Below, in pieces: positions 34,711 through 43,043 of a stretch of 64,000 bases of DNA. The translations under genes were made by a program, and so were the position numbers. Where the stretch lies: NCBI GenBank assembly GCA_964443875.1, contig CAYUET010000004.1, forward strand, positions 62,001-126,000. The letters are read 5' to 3'. The notes beneath the pieces were generated by a model. That model was not told the DNA's origin and did no database searches. It saw nothing but the letters and a program-made list of their open reading frames with translations. The stretch is from CAYUET01 sp964443875. Its GTDB lineage: Bacteria > Auribacterota > JAFGBW01. How positions within the stretch are numbered: position 1 is the first letter of the stretch; the number at the start of each line of letters is the position of its first letter.

Positions 34711-35088
34711 ATGATAATGGAATCCTTAGTCGAACAGCGCGGCACTCCCCGGGTATCCGTTAATATTCCGGCAAAACTGGTCAGTTCCATTGACCGGTAT
34801 TTCATGGTTCAGATTGAAAGTCTGAATGAAAGCGGATTCCTGTGTGTTTCCAAGAAATCTCTTCCGCTTCAGACGCGGGTGAAGTTGGTGATCCTGCTTC
34901 CCAAACAGGGGACGGAACAGGAGAAAAGCCTTCCCCTTCATGGCGTTGGTGTGGTGGTTCGTGAACACCTGAGGGAGGAATCCGGTGAAACCCGGTATGC
35001 GGTTGCCGTCAAGTTTTCAGATTTGGGGGCCGAGGAGATGAGTCTTTTAAAACAGTTTATCAGTATTTTTTATTCATTAAACGGGTAA
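34711..35088 (+). CDS. PilZ-domain protein (degenerate c-di-GMP motif)
   Basis: A 125-residue single PilZ domain. The N-terminal RGTPR fits the RxxxR c-di-GMP motif; the second element reads LNESGFLC where D/N-x-S-x-x-G is expected, so the last Gly is missing. It may bind c-di-GMP weakly or act by protein contact. It lies between tatA and a second PilZ gene and upstream of a PilT ATPase, so it probably tunes pilus motors. A second ATG lies two codons downstream. Confidence 0.85.
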   Translation: MIMESLVEQRGTPRVSVNIPAKLVSSIDRYFMVQIESLNESGFLCVSKKSLPLQTRVKLVILLPKQGTEQEKSLPLHGVGVVVREHLREESGETRYAVAVKFSDLGAEEMSLLKQFISIFYSLNG

Positions 35089-35107
35089 AACCCGCAAGGA
35101 GCAGGCT

Positions 35108-35491
35108 GTGGAAAACTTAACAGAGGATTTCAAAGAAAGACGGTTATCCGCCCGTATCAAGGGGGAGTTCAATATTACGATCACAGAAAGCCATGAAACC
35201 ATCGTTGTCAATACGATTGATCTGAGTTCTTCGGGGCTGCGTTTTAAATCCCAGAATAATCTGCCCCTGTTCAGGGAGATCGCCCTGACTCTGGCTTTGC
35301 CGGGAAAGACAGAAAAACATAAAGAAGCGGTTTTTAACTGCCATGCGATTGTGGTCCGGAGTGAAAAAAGTCATGTGGAGGAGGCTTTCAACATCGCCCT
35401 GACCTTCATTGATGTCGAGGAAAAGGATCTTAAGGTTTTGATGAAATTTTTAGATGATTCATATCAAAAGAACAAAGAAAACAGCAAATAA
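35108..35491 (+). CDS. PilZ-domain c-di-GMP-binding protein
   Basis: A 127-residue PilZ domain with both binding elements intact: RRLSAR near residue 11 and DLSSSGLRF near residue 39. The start is GTG at 35108, supported by AAGGAG nine bases upstream. It is 3 bp from the PilT gene, so c-di-GMP likely acts on that motor or on Tad function. Confidence 0.88.
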   Translation: MENLTEDFKERRLSARIKGEFNITITESHETIVVNTIDLSSSGLRFKSQNNLPLFREIALTLALPGKTEKHKEAVFNCHAIVVRSEKSHVEEAFNIALTFIDVEEKDLKVLMKFLDDSYQKNKENSK

Positions 35492-35494
35492 TCT

Positions 35495-36598
35495 ATGGAC
35501 ACTCATGATTCAATAAAAGTTTTGCTGGAACAGATGATTCATCTTGGGGCTTCGGATCTTCACCTTAAAGTGGGATCTCCTCCTTTTGCCAGAGTTAATG
35601 CGGAACTTGTTCCTTTGGGTGCTTCTGTATTATCTCCGGAAAAAATTAGAGGCTTTGCCTCTGAACTCATGCCTCCTGTAAAAGCAAAAGAATTTGAAAA
35701 AACAATGGAAGTGGATTTCGCCTATACCGCACCGGGCATTGGACGCTTCAGAACCAATATTTTTCTTCAGAGAAGTTCAGTGAGCATTGTTATGCGATTT
35801 GTAAAGACAGAGATTCCTGAATTTTATGATTTGAACCTTCCCTCCTGCCTTGAAAATTTCTGTCAACAGGACAGGGGGCTTGTTCTTGTGACAGGATCCA
35901 CAAACTCCGGAAAATCAACCACGCTCGCCGCTATGATCAGCTATATGAATAAAAATTTCAGAAGACATATCATTACCATTGAGGACCCCATCGAATATCT
36001 GCATCATGATAATCTGAGTATTATCAATCAGCGTGAAGTGGGCATAGATACGGATTCTTTTGGTGAAGCCTTAAGACATGTCCTTCGCCAGGACCCGGAT
36101 GTGATTTTAGTCGGAGAAATGCGGGATGCCGACAGCTTTTCTGCAGCTTTGCAGGCGGCAGAAACGGGGCATCTGGTTTTGAGTACTGTCCATGCAAGTT
36201 CGGCATCCAATACCATTGACCGTATTCTGGATTTTTTTAGGGAGCCTGTGGTTTGTGACCAGGCCCGTTTTCAGCTTGCCAATAATCTTGTGGCTATTAT
36301 TTCGCAAAGACTTATACCTACAAAGGATGGGGAAGGACTTGTTCCTGCTGTGGAAATACTGACCGGAACACCGACCGTTAAAAAACTCATCCGGGAGAAT
36401 AATTTAAAAAAACTGCCTCAGGTGATCGCTTCAGGTCAGGATGTTGAAATGATTTCTTTCAACCAGTCTCTTTTAAAACTGATACAGAACGGGATGATCA
36501 GTGAAGATATCGGTCTCTCCTATGCCACCAACCCCGAAGCACTGAAAATGAATCTTCAGGGAATTTTTCTGGATGAAGGCAGGAAAATATTAAACTAG
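35495..36598 (+). CDS. PilT/PilU-type retraction ATPase
   Basis: A 367-residue hexameric ATPase of the type IV pilus retraction family. N-terminal domain has GASDLHLKVGSPP; Walker A is GSTNSGKST (usually GPTGSGKST); Asp box IITIEDPIEYLH; Walker B ILVGEMRD; His box LSTVHASSA; and the C-terminal EILTGTPTVKKLIRENN. The AIRNLIRE-type retraction motif appears as VKKLIRENN. No type IVa pilus genes are in the window, so it may serve another pilus or the Tad system. It is coupled to two PilZ genes. Confidence 0.93.
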   Translation: MDTHDSIKVLLEQMIHLGASDLHLKVGSPPFARVNAELVPLGASVLSPEKIRGFASELMPPVKAKEFEKTMEVDFAYTAPGIGRFRTNIFLQRSSVSIVMRFVKTEIPEFYDLNLPSCLENFCQQDRGLVLVTGSTNSGKSTTLAAMISYMNKNFRRHIITIEDPIEYLHHDNLSIINQREVGIDTDSFGEALRHVLRQDPDVILVGEMRDADSFSAALQAAETGHLVLSTVHASSASNTIDRILDFFREPVVCDQARFQLANNLVAIISQRLIPTKDGEGLVPAVEILTGTPTVKKLIRENNLKKLPQVIASGQDVEMISFNQSLLKLIQNGMISEDIGLSYATNPEALKMNLQGIFLDEGRKILN

Positions 36599-36622
36599 AC
36601 AGCAACAGAGGATTCCTCATTC

Positions 36623-37051
36623 ATGGATAGCGAAGAACAGCTGCTCCTCCTTGAGTCTGATCCTAAAAAAAACATTCGCCCCAATATTCTTATTGGTAAA
36701 AATATCGTTGAACTGCGACAGCATTTTGGAATGAGTCAACGCGATTTTGCACTGAAAATGGGGATCTCCAAAGCGACTGTATCGCTCTGGGAAAACGGGA
36801 AGAAATACCCCACCCGGAAGAATCTTGAAAAATTATCCAGTATGTTCAACCTGAACCCTCAGGATTTGTTTGGTCAAGATCTTGCAAAAACGCTGGCGCT
36901 GCAGCCTCAGTTCAATTTTAAACCTGCTGTTTTCAGCGTCAAGCAGGGTGTTGAACTTCATATTGAAAAAGAAAAACTTTCCCGCGAGGAATTGTCTTCG
37001 ATTGAAAAAGCAATCAAGCTTCTGAAGGTTTTTTTCAGTCCTGACTCTTAA
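36623..37051 (+). CDS. XRE-family helix-turn-helix regulator
   Basis: A 142-residue DNA-binding protein. The HTH lies at about 23-80 (IGKNIVELRQHFGMSQRDFA, then KATVSLWENGKKYPTRKNLEKLSSMF). The C-terminal 60 residues (HIEKEKLSREELSSIEKAIKLLKVFF) may dimerise. An AGAGGA site precedes the ATG. It follows pilT by 24 bp and may regulate the PilZ-pilT transcript or the convergent TonB cluster. Confidence 0.88.
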   Translation: MDSEEQLLLLESDPKKNIRPNILIGKNIVELRQHFGMSQRDFALKMGISKATVSLWENGKKYPTRKNLEKLSSMFNLNPQDLFGQDLAKTLALQPQFNFKPAVFSVKQGVELHIEKEKLSREELSSIEKAIKLLKVFFSPDS

Positions 37052-37144
37052 CCCGGAAACAGACCTTTATTTCCTGAGATAGAAGTACTGCCACAAAATG
37101 AGTCCTGAGGAGAAATATAAATCTTTTTCCGGAAGCCGTTGATT

Positions 37145-38467
37145 CTAATTCAAAAATACTTTTAAATGCTCAATATGTTTTTGTATGGAAGCCTGCGGTT
37201 TAAGGTTTTGAGCCTCTTCCAGGAGAAAAAGGGCGCGGGAGTAATTTTTATTCCGGATAAAAAACTGAGCGGTTTCCAGAAGAATTTCATAGCGGTTTTC
37301 TCCTTGGATTTTTGAGGCTCTTTCATAAAGAATCTGGGCTTCAGCCGTTTTTCCAAGGGTTTCCTTCAAATGGGCCATAGACAGAAGTGCCTCCTGATGG
37401 CAGGGATTGTTCTTTAAGAACTGCTGAAATAATTCTGCGGCTTTCAGGTTTTCATTTTCTTCCTGAAAGAGTCTTGCCTTGAGCAGAATCAGCCGGTCTT
37501 TATGGTTTTCTTTGAAATGAAGGGAATTCTTTTCAAGAGAAGGAATCAAAGATCGCACACAGGAAAATTTCTTTCGGGACAGAAAAAAATCAGCCCCTTT
37601 GAGAATTTTAACAGAAAGAGAAGGATCAGAGGAGAGAAGCGTGTAGAGGGTGAAGGCTTCGTCATCAAGTTCAAGAAAGGCATAGAGTTCGGCCATGTCA
37701 GAAAGACAGTCCGGAGAGGGCTTCTGAATAAGAGACAGCACTTCCAGAGATTTAAGGGCACTCCTGTAATCCTTAAGCGTCAGGTAAAGATTGGCGAGAA
37801 GTTCAGAAAGACCGGCGTGATCCGGATGTCTGTACAAGGTTTCCTTAATCAGCACTTTTGCTTCCGTATACCTTTCAGAAAGGGTAAGGGCTTTGATTAA
37901 GCCGATCCTGGAATTGAGACTGAAGGGATCGGAAAGCAGTGCTGCGCGGTAATAGTTTTCAGCCATCATGGACTCTTCTTTCAGAAGAAAAATATAGCCT
38001 GCAAGATTCAGGGCCGGGTTGCTTTGCTGTCTTGAAAGAATGAATTGAAGCTGATTTAAGGCTTTTTCAGTCTGATTGTTTTTGACATAGATCCGGGCGA
38101 GGTTCAAACGGGCTCTCAGGAATTCCGGAAATTTTGCAATGGCCTGGAGGTAATAAGTTTCAGCCTCTTTAAGTCGGTCTGTCTGGAAACAGAGATTTCC
38201 AAAGGCAAAAAGAAGGGCAGGGGCTGCATCCTTTGATATCTCGGATTTAAGATATTCAAAGGCTTTTTGCCGAGATTCCGAGGTGAGTTGAATAATTTGA
38301 TTAAGAATATCCGCTTCATTCCGGGATATTCCCGGTTCAAAGGATTTATCGAAAGAATAATTTTCCTCCCGGGGAGTAAGATTCATTTCTCTGAAGGGAT
38401 CCGCTCCAAGAGGAAAAATGATAAAAAAGCTGAGCGCAAGTAACACGAACCGTATTTTATAGATCAC
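37145..38467 (-). CDS. Exported TPR-repeat protein of the TonB2-type cluster
   Basis: A 440-residue protein with a signal peptide (1-22) and about ten tetratricopeptide repeats (for example LNLARIYVKNNQTEKALNQL, LLANLYLTLKDYRSALKSLE). It lies 2 bp downstream of the TonB gene. In proteobacterial TonB2 clusters a TPR protein regularly follows tonB2, so it is likely a periplasmic accessory of the transducer, though its exact job is unknown. Confidence 0.85.
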   Translation of the reverse strand: MIYKIRFVLLALSFFIIFPLGADPFREMNLTPREENYSFDKSFEPGISRNEADILNQIIQLTSESRQKAFEYLKSEISKDAAPALLFAFGNLCFQTDRLKEAETYYLQAIAKFPEFLRARLNLARIYVKNNQTEKALNQLQFILSRQQSNPALNLAGYIFLLKEESMMAENYYRAALLSDPFSLNSRIGLIKALTLSERYTEAKVLIKETLYRHPDHAGLSELLANLYLTLKDYRSALKSLEVLSLIQKPSPDCLSDMAELYAFLELDDEAFTLYTLLSSDPSLSVKILKGADFFLSRKKFSCVRSLIPSLEKNSLHFKENHKDRLILLKARLFQEENENLKAAELFQQFLKNNPCHQEALLSMAHLKETLGKTAEAQILYERASKIQGENRYEILLETAQFFIRNKNYSRALFLLEEAQNLKPQASIQKHIEHLKVFLN

Positions 38468-38469
38468 GG

Positions 38470-39162
38470 CTATTCCTCCAGATGATATTTAAGAGGCAGG
38501 GATACCCGGACGGAAACCGGCTTCCCGTCTTTATAGCCCGGGTTGAATTTCCACTGCCTGATCGCTTCTGAGGCAGAGGCATTAAAGAGGCCGGGCGGAT
38601 CAGCTTCCATAATCTGAATATCCTGAGTTTCGCCTTTGGGATTGACAGTGAACTGCATAAGCAGGGCTCCTTCTGTTTTTTGATGTTTGGCCTTAAGCGG
38701 ATAATGGGGTTTGATTTTAAAAAGAGGAGAAGGGGGGGTGTCCACCTCCTGAATTTTAAAGGCAAAGGATGAAAGCTCTGCCTTAAAGGCAGGGCTGAAT
38801 TTTAGATCAAAGCTTCCCTTTTCGACAGTAACAGCAAGGGAGCTTAAAGATTTTTCAAGCCGGGATTCCAGGGTAAAGGGAATTTTTTGAGTCTTTTGGG
38901 ATGCGGACGTATGAAGTTTTGTCATAAGACAGGTCTCATCGGGTCTGGGTTTAGATTTGGGAGGTTGAAGGGGGGGGGGCTTTTCAGATTCATGTTTTTT
39001 GACGGGACGGACTTCCATTTCACTCGGGTTCAGGGTCCATTGATCGGTAAGCGGCATCATGGAAAAAAGCAGGACTGTAGTCAGAGCGCTGTAAAGGGAA
39101 GTGCTGGAAATGCGGAGCTTAAAAACGGACAAGCCCGGGAGGGAAAAGGGTAACGGATTCAT
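38470..39162 (-). CDS. tonB: TonB-family energy transducer
   Basis: A 230-residue TonB. A hydrophobic N-terminus is followed by a Pro-rich Lys/Glu segment (EKPPPLQPPKSKPRP) and a typical C-terminal domain: PHYPLKAKHQKTEGALLMQF, then GLFNASASEAIRQWKFNPGYKDGKPV. I use ATG 39162, which overlaps the ExbD stop by 4 bp; a longer frame to 39216 lacks support. It transduces the proton motive force from the ExbB/ExbD set to outer-membrane receptors such as the one at 46806. Confidence 0.9.
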   Translation of the reverse strand: MNPLPFSLPGLSVFKLRISSTSLYSALTTVLLFSMMPLTDQWTLNPSEMEVRPVKKHESEKPPPLQPPKSKPRPDETCLMTKLHTSASQKTQKIPFTLESRLEKSLSSLAVTVEKGSFDLKFSPAFKAELSSFAFKIQEVDTPPSPLFKIKPHYPLKAKHQKTEGALLMQFTVNPKGETQDIQIMEADPPGLFNASASEAIRQWKFNPGYKDGKPVSVRVSLPLKYHLEE

Positions 39163-39569
39163 GACTTTATTTTTTCCGTTGCCACGTTGATGTTTTTGGC
39201 TCCTGCCAGATTGCACGCATCCAGTACCTGAACAAGGGTTCCGCTCTGTGAGGATCTGTCGGCCACCAGAACAACAGGTTCTTCCCTATGATTCATGCTG
39301 TGCTTAAGGAGATCCGTGATTTTAGAAAGTTCGATTTTTTGTCCTGCATAAAAGATTTTTCCATCACGGGTAATGGAGAAAATAAAAGATTTATTCTGTA
39401 TCATTTTTGCCGCTGTCGCTTTTGGTTTTTGAATACTCAGGGAGGTGTCCTCCATAAAACCAGCATTGACAATAAAGAAGATCAACAAAAGAAACATCAT
39501 GTCAATCAGAGGGGAAATGTTGATTTCAGGATTTTCTTCGAGGTGTTCGGAGTGTCGGCATTTCCTCAT
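39159..39569 (-). CDS. ExbD/TolR-family protein (TonB2 type)
   Basis: A 136-residue protein with the conserved N-terminal NISPLIDMMFLLLIFFIV membrane segment carrying the proton-carrying Asp, and a small periplasmic domain. Four-base overlaps with both the ExbB and TonB genes show tight coupling. Confidence 0.92.
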   Translation of the reverse strand: MRKCRHSEHLEENPEINISPLIDMMFLLLIFFIVNAGFMEDTSLSIQKPKATAAKMIQNKSFIFSITRDGKIFYAGQKIELSKITDLLKHSMNHREEPVVLVADRSSQSGTLVQVLDACNLAGAKNINVATEKIKS

Positions 39570-39985
39570 GGGGAAACCTCCTGTTTCATAAAAACGATTT
39601 TTTTAAGATTCCGGTGGCAATAAAGGGAGGCGAAAAGTCCGGGGATAAGAATCAGAAGGCCGATCTGTGTCGAGATCAGGGCTTCGCTCAATCCTTCGGC
39701 AATCCCTTTTCCTGCGGAAAGCTGCCCTGCCGCCATCCAGGTGAAGGTATGAATCATGCCGAGGATTGTTCCTAAAAGACCGAAAAGCGGGGCGGTGGAA
39801 AGAAGTCTGTTCATCCAGAGAATACGGAGTCTGCATTCGAAAAATTGTTTTTCACCGGAGATTGTTTTTGTCTTTTTTAAAAGAATGAAGAAATGATTCA
39901 CGGCAAAAAAACAGACCAGAATAAGGGGAATAAAAACAATTCCGCATTTTCTCCAGTATATTAAAATGGATTCCAGGATTTCCAT
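39566..39985 (-). CDS. Short ExbB/TolQ-family protein (TonB2 type)
   Basis: A 139-residue proton channel subunit, shorter than standard ExbB because the cytoplasmic loop is reduced. Core motifs are LSTAPLFGLLGTILGMIHTF and IAEGLSEALISTQIGLLILIPG. Such short ExbB2 proteins accompany a separate TtpC protein in TonB2 systems, and the TtpC-like gene lies 5 bp upstream. Confidence 0.9.
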   Translation of the reverse strand: MEILESILIYWRKCGIVFIPLILVCFFAVNHFFILLKKTKTISGEKQFFECRLRILWMNRLLSTAPLFGLLGTILGMIHTFTWMAAGQLSAGKGIAEGLSEALISTQIGLLILIPGLFASLYCHRNLKKIVFMKQEVSP

Positions 39986-39990
39986 GAAAA

Positions 39991-41400
39991 CTACAGCCTT
40001 TCTGTCAGCATCTGCAAGGTGCTTTCCGTCCGGTCCAGAAAATGCTTTATTTCCCGGGTGAAAAAGGAATGGAGCAGAAAGGCCGGGATGGCGACATAGA
40101 GCCCATATTCTGTGGTGATCAGGGCTTCTGAAATGCCTCCGGAAAGAAGATTGACCCGGCCTGTCCCGAAGATGCCGATGATGTCGAACGTGTGGATCAT
40201 CCCGGTCACTGTTCCTAAAAGACCTAAAAGCGGGGCTGTGGAGGCCGAGAGGGAGAAGATTTTCAGTCCCTTTTCAAGCCCAGGAATTTCAATAAAGAGA
40301 AGAGTATCAATGGTGTTTTTAATCTGGTCCTTTGAAAAATTCTTTGCGAAATAAATTTCTTTAAGAAGCGTTTGAAGAGGAAAGGGGATTCTGTTTAACA
40401 CTCTGTTCAGATTTTCAATATCTTTTGACTGATAAAGGTAAAGAGTCCGGTCAATAACTTCGCTGGGAAAGGGAGAAAGATTTTTCAAGGAGCAGTATTT
40501 CCATAAGGCTGTCAAAAGACAGAGAACGCCCAGGGATAAGATCGGAATCATGACAATGCCTCCGGCTTTAAGGTACTCCATAAAGGGTTTTTTAAGCTGC
40601 CTGATTTTTTTTGCAGAACCCAGGGTCATATCCAGAGGAACTGAAAGCGGCTCTCCCTTTAAGAAAGAGGGAATTGTTTTTGGAGAGAGTTCCTTCTCAA
40701 GCAGAATATGGCGGATACCCGAAGAGGGATCGACCGGGGCCAGAAAAGAATGGGCTGAATCAAGAAAGAGGGCGTAAGGCCCCCACTGATAAAAATTCCC
40801 TTCATAAACAGTTCCATGGGAATCCGCGGCTTTTCCGGACAGGATGGAAATTCCTGACTTTTCAAGCAGAAAGGAATGTGTCAGGGTAAAGAGCTCATTT
40901 ATTGTTTTTGAGGTTTTTGCACTCCAGGCAGGAGATAAAGAGAAGGCTGTTCTGATTTTTTCAAGGGAAGGACCATAAACAGGTTTTTCAGCCAAAGTAA
41001 GGGATTCCAGGGTTTTTGAAATGAAGGTTTCCACAACCGTTTTTAACTCCGTGATTTTTTTTTCATGAACAGATAAGCGCGATTGCAGATCCCCGGATTC
41101 GAGGCTCGAATTATTCTGAAGAGTCTTAAGCCGGCTGAAACGGTTTTTCAGTTCATTGATTTCTTCTTCAAGAATCCTGTTTTTTTCAACCAGGGGAAGC
41201 CTTTCTTTCTGAATTTTTTCCTGAAGGAGGGCATAACGTTCTGTTTCTTCTTTGAGTTTTGTTTCTGCTGTTTTTAAGGCTCTCGCAGAATCAAAGGATT
41301 CGCTGCATCCTTCTGTTATGAGCAGGTACAGAAAGAACCATAAAAAAAGAGGAAAGAAGAAAAACAGGATTTTGCCCCAGAGAGGTTTCTGTGTGTACAT
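39991..41400 (-). CDS. TtpC-like MotA/TolQ/ExbB protein with coiled-coil domain
   Basis: A 469-residue inner-membrane protein. A first membrane segment (10-30) is followed by a periplasmic coiled coil (about 40-125) and a soluble domain ending near 270, then the TolQ/ExbB channel domain with three spans: STAPLLGLLGTVTGMIHTF and GGISEALITTEYGLYVAIPAF. This is the architecture of TtpC of Vibrio TonB2 systems. It follows the DUF3450 gene by 3 bp. Confidence 0.9.
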   Translation of the reverse strand: MYTQKPLWGKILFFFFPLFLWFFLYLLITEGCSESFDSARALKTAETKLKEETERYALLQEKIQKERLPLVEKNRILEEEINELKNRFSRLKTLQNNSSLESGDLQSRLSVHEKKITELKTVVETFISKTLESLTLAEKPVYGPSLEKIRTAFSLSPAWSAKTSKTINELFTLTHSFLLEKSGISILSGKAADSHGTVYEGNFYQWGPYALFLDSAHSFLAPVDPSSGIRHILLEKELSPKTIPSFLKGEPLSVPLDMTLGSAKKIRQLKKPFMEYLKAGGIVMIPILSLGVLCLLTALWKYCSLKNLSPFPSEVIDRTLYLYQSKDIENLNRVLNRIPFPLQTLLKEIYFAKNFSKDQIKNTIDTLLFIEIPGLEKGLKIFSLSASTAPLLGLLGTVTGMIHTFDIIGIFGTGRVNLLSGGISEALITTEYGLYVAIPAFLLHSFFTREIKHFLDRTESTLQMLTERL

Positions 41401-41403
41401 GGG

Positions 41404-42144
41404 TTATTCCTTTATGGAAAGGGGCAGGGATACATACTCTGCCGTTAAAAGATTCTTCTGAATATTAATGGCTTTACGGATCAGAGGGGCGCCGGAATTT
41501 TGTTCGGTCCATCTCCATTTGTGCTGAATCAGCTCCCCGAAACCTGCCTCCTGGTCATCCGGAGAAATGTAAAAGGCGCGGCTGAGGCCGAGATACAGGA
41601 CTTCGAATTCTTTGGGCCGTAAGGCGTTGGGTGAAAAGGTTTCATGAGAAACGTGAACCTGATTATGAAACTCCTGGAGTTTTTGAAAGGTTTTCAAAAG
41701 TTTTGAAATCCGGTCAACAGAAGCAGAAGAACTTTCGGGCTGAGCACACTCGTCCTGAGAAAGGATTTCTTTATGAAAGAGAGGGAGAGACGCCAGCAGA
41801 GGGCTGAGGTTCCCTTCGGCCTTTTCTATCACAGGAATAAGTTCACCGGAGAAAGATTCCATGGCGGAAATCCTTGAGTGCAGTTCCTCAAGTTTCCGAG
41901 TATCCCGGCTTGAGGCCGTTTCAAGAAGCTCTGATTCGTGTACAAGAAAGGCCTTTTCACGCTCAAGCAGATCCTGTTCGTCCATCAGAATTTTTTTATC
42001 CGTTTCCCATTCTGCAGCGGTGCGTGCTCTTTCGATTTTCAGGTCCACACATTTTGAGACCAGGCCCTCAAGAGTTTGAAAATCAGTGTCAGAGGCATGA
42101 CTGACAGAGGTAATCAGGAGGAACAGGATCAGATATTTTTTCAT
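41404..42144 (-). CDS. DUF3450-like periplasmic protein
   Basis: A 246-residue exported protein: signal peptide (1-17) followed by a long coiled coil (WETDKKILMDEQDLLEREKA and following) and a C-terminal region with YLGLSRAFYISPDDQEAG and WRWTEQNSG, matching the DUF3450 family that heads TonB2 operons. I start at ATG 42144, where GGA lies 6 nt upstream; an ATG at 42159 is possible. The function is unknown but probably assembles with the TtpC coiled coil. Confidence 0.85.
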   Translation of the reverse strand: MKKYLILFLLITSVSHASDTDFQTLEGLVSKCVDLKIERARTAAEWETDKKILMDEQDLLEREKAFLVHESELLETASSRDTRKLEELHSRISAMESFSGELIPVIEKAEGNLSPLLASLPLFHKEILSQDECAQPESSSASVDRISKLLKTFQKLQEFHNQVHVSHETFSPNALRPKEFEVLYLGLSRAFYISPDDQEAGFGELIQHKWRWTEQNSGAPLIRKAINIQKNLLTAEYVSLPLSIKE

Positions 42145-42275
42145 TAGTATTCCATTCATTTTTCAGGTTTGAATGGATAAACCCTATCATGAAAATATCC
42201 GGGGAGAGTTTAAAAAGCGGGTGAAATGTCAGAATTACCCTCTGAATTGCAGAAAGCGGAATTTTAACAGAGGGG

Positions 42276-43043
42276 TTACTGCTCAAGCCATTGTTTAAAG
42301 GCGTTTACCTTTTCCCTGCTTACAATGACATCCTCGGAAAAGGAAGGTTCTGTATCAATGAGCAGACGGCTGTTGAAATAGGGGTGGATGGTTTTGATGG
42401 CCTTATGGGAAAGAAACATCTGGCGGTTGATCCGGAAAAAAAGTGCCGGATCGAGCATTTCTTCGAGCTGATTCAGGGTATATTCCATCAGGAATTTTTT
42501 TCCCTCCCGGGTGGTAAGGAATAAAAGCTGGTCTTCAATGAAAAAATACATGATTTCCTCAGCCTTTACGGTCAGAAGGGTCTGTCTGTTTTTAATCAGA
42601 AAACGTGATCTGTAGCGGGTTTTTGGGGAGGGCTGAAGGTGCTGGATAAGGGCAGAGAGGTCCAGCTTTTCGAGGCCGGAAGAATGGTTTTTAAGGCGAA
42701 GAAATTTTTCTATGCTTTTTTGAAGCTTGGGGGCTTCGATGGGCTTCAGAAGGTAATCAATGCTGTTGAGTTTGAAGGCCTCAATGGCATATTCGTCATA
42801 GGCTGTGACAAAAATAATGTAGCTCTGAATGTCAAATTTTTTGAAGATGGAAAAACTCAGGCCGTCAGCAAGCTGGATATCTGCAAGAATAAGATCGGGC
42901 TGGGGATAATCCTTAAACCATTCAATGCCCTCTTCCACGGAAGCAAGGATTCCATCGATAACGGCCTCAGGAAGGATTTTTATAATCATATTTTTCAGAC
43001 GTTCTGCCGCCAGGGCTTCATCTTCGATGATCAGGATTTTCAT
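42276..43043 (-). CDS. LytR/AlgR-type response regulator (LytTR output)
   Basis: A 255-residue regulator. The receiver domain (1-120) has the acidic pocket IEDE, phospho-acceptor in ILADIQL and the Lys in YLLKPIEAP. The C-terminal LytTR DNA-binding domain begins near 148 (FLIKNRQTLLTVKAEEIMYF) and ends in RINRQMFLSHKAI. It overlaps its kinase by 26 bp. It lies 132 bp upstream of the DUF3450-TonB operon in the same direction, which it may control. Confidence 0.93.
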   Translation of the reverse strand: MKILIIEDEALAAERLKNMIIKILPEAVIDGILASVEEGIEWFKDYPQPDLILADIQLADGLSFSIFKKFDIQSYIIFVTAYDEYAIEAFKLNSIDYLLKPIEAPKLQKSIEKFLRLKNHSSGLEKLDLSALIQHLQPSPKTRYRSRFLIKNRQTLLTVKAEEIMYFFIEDQLLFLTTREGKKFLMEYTLNQLEEMLDPALFFRINRQMFLSHKAIKTIHPYFNSRLLIDTEPSFSEDVIVSREKVNAFKQWLEQ

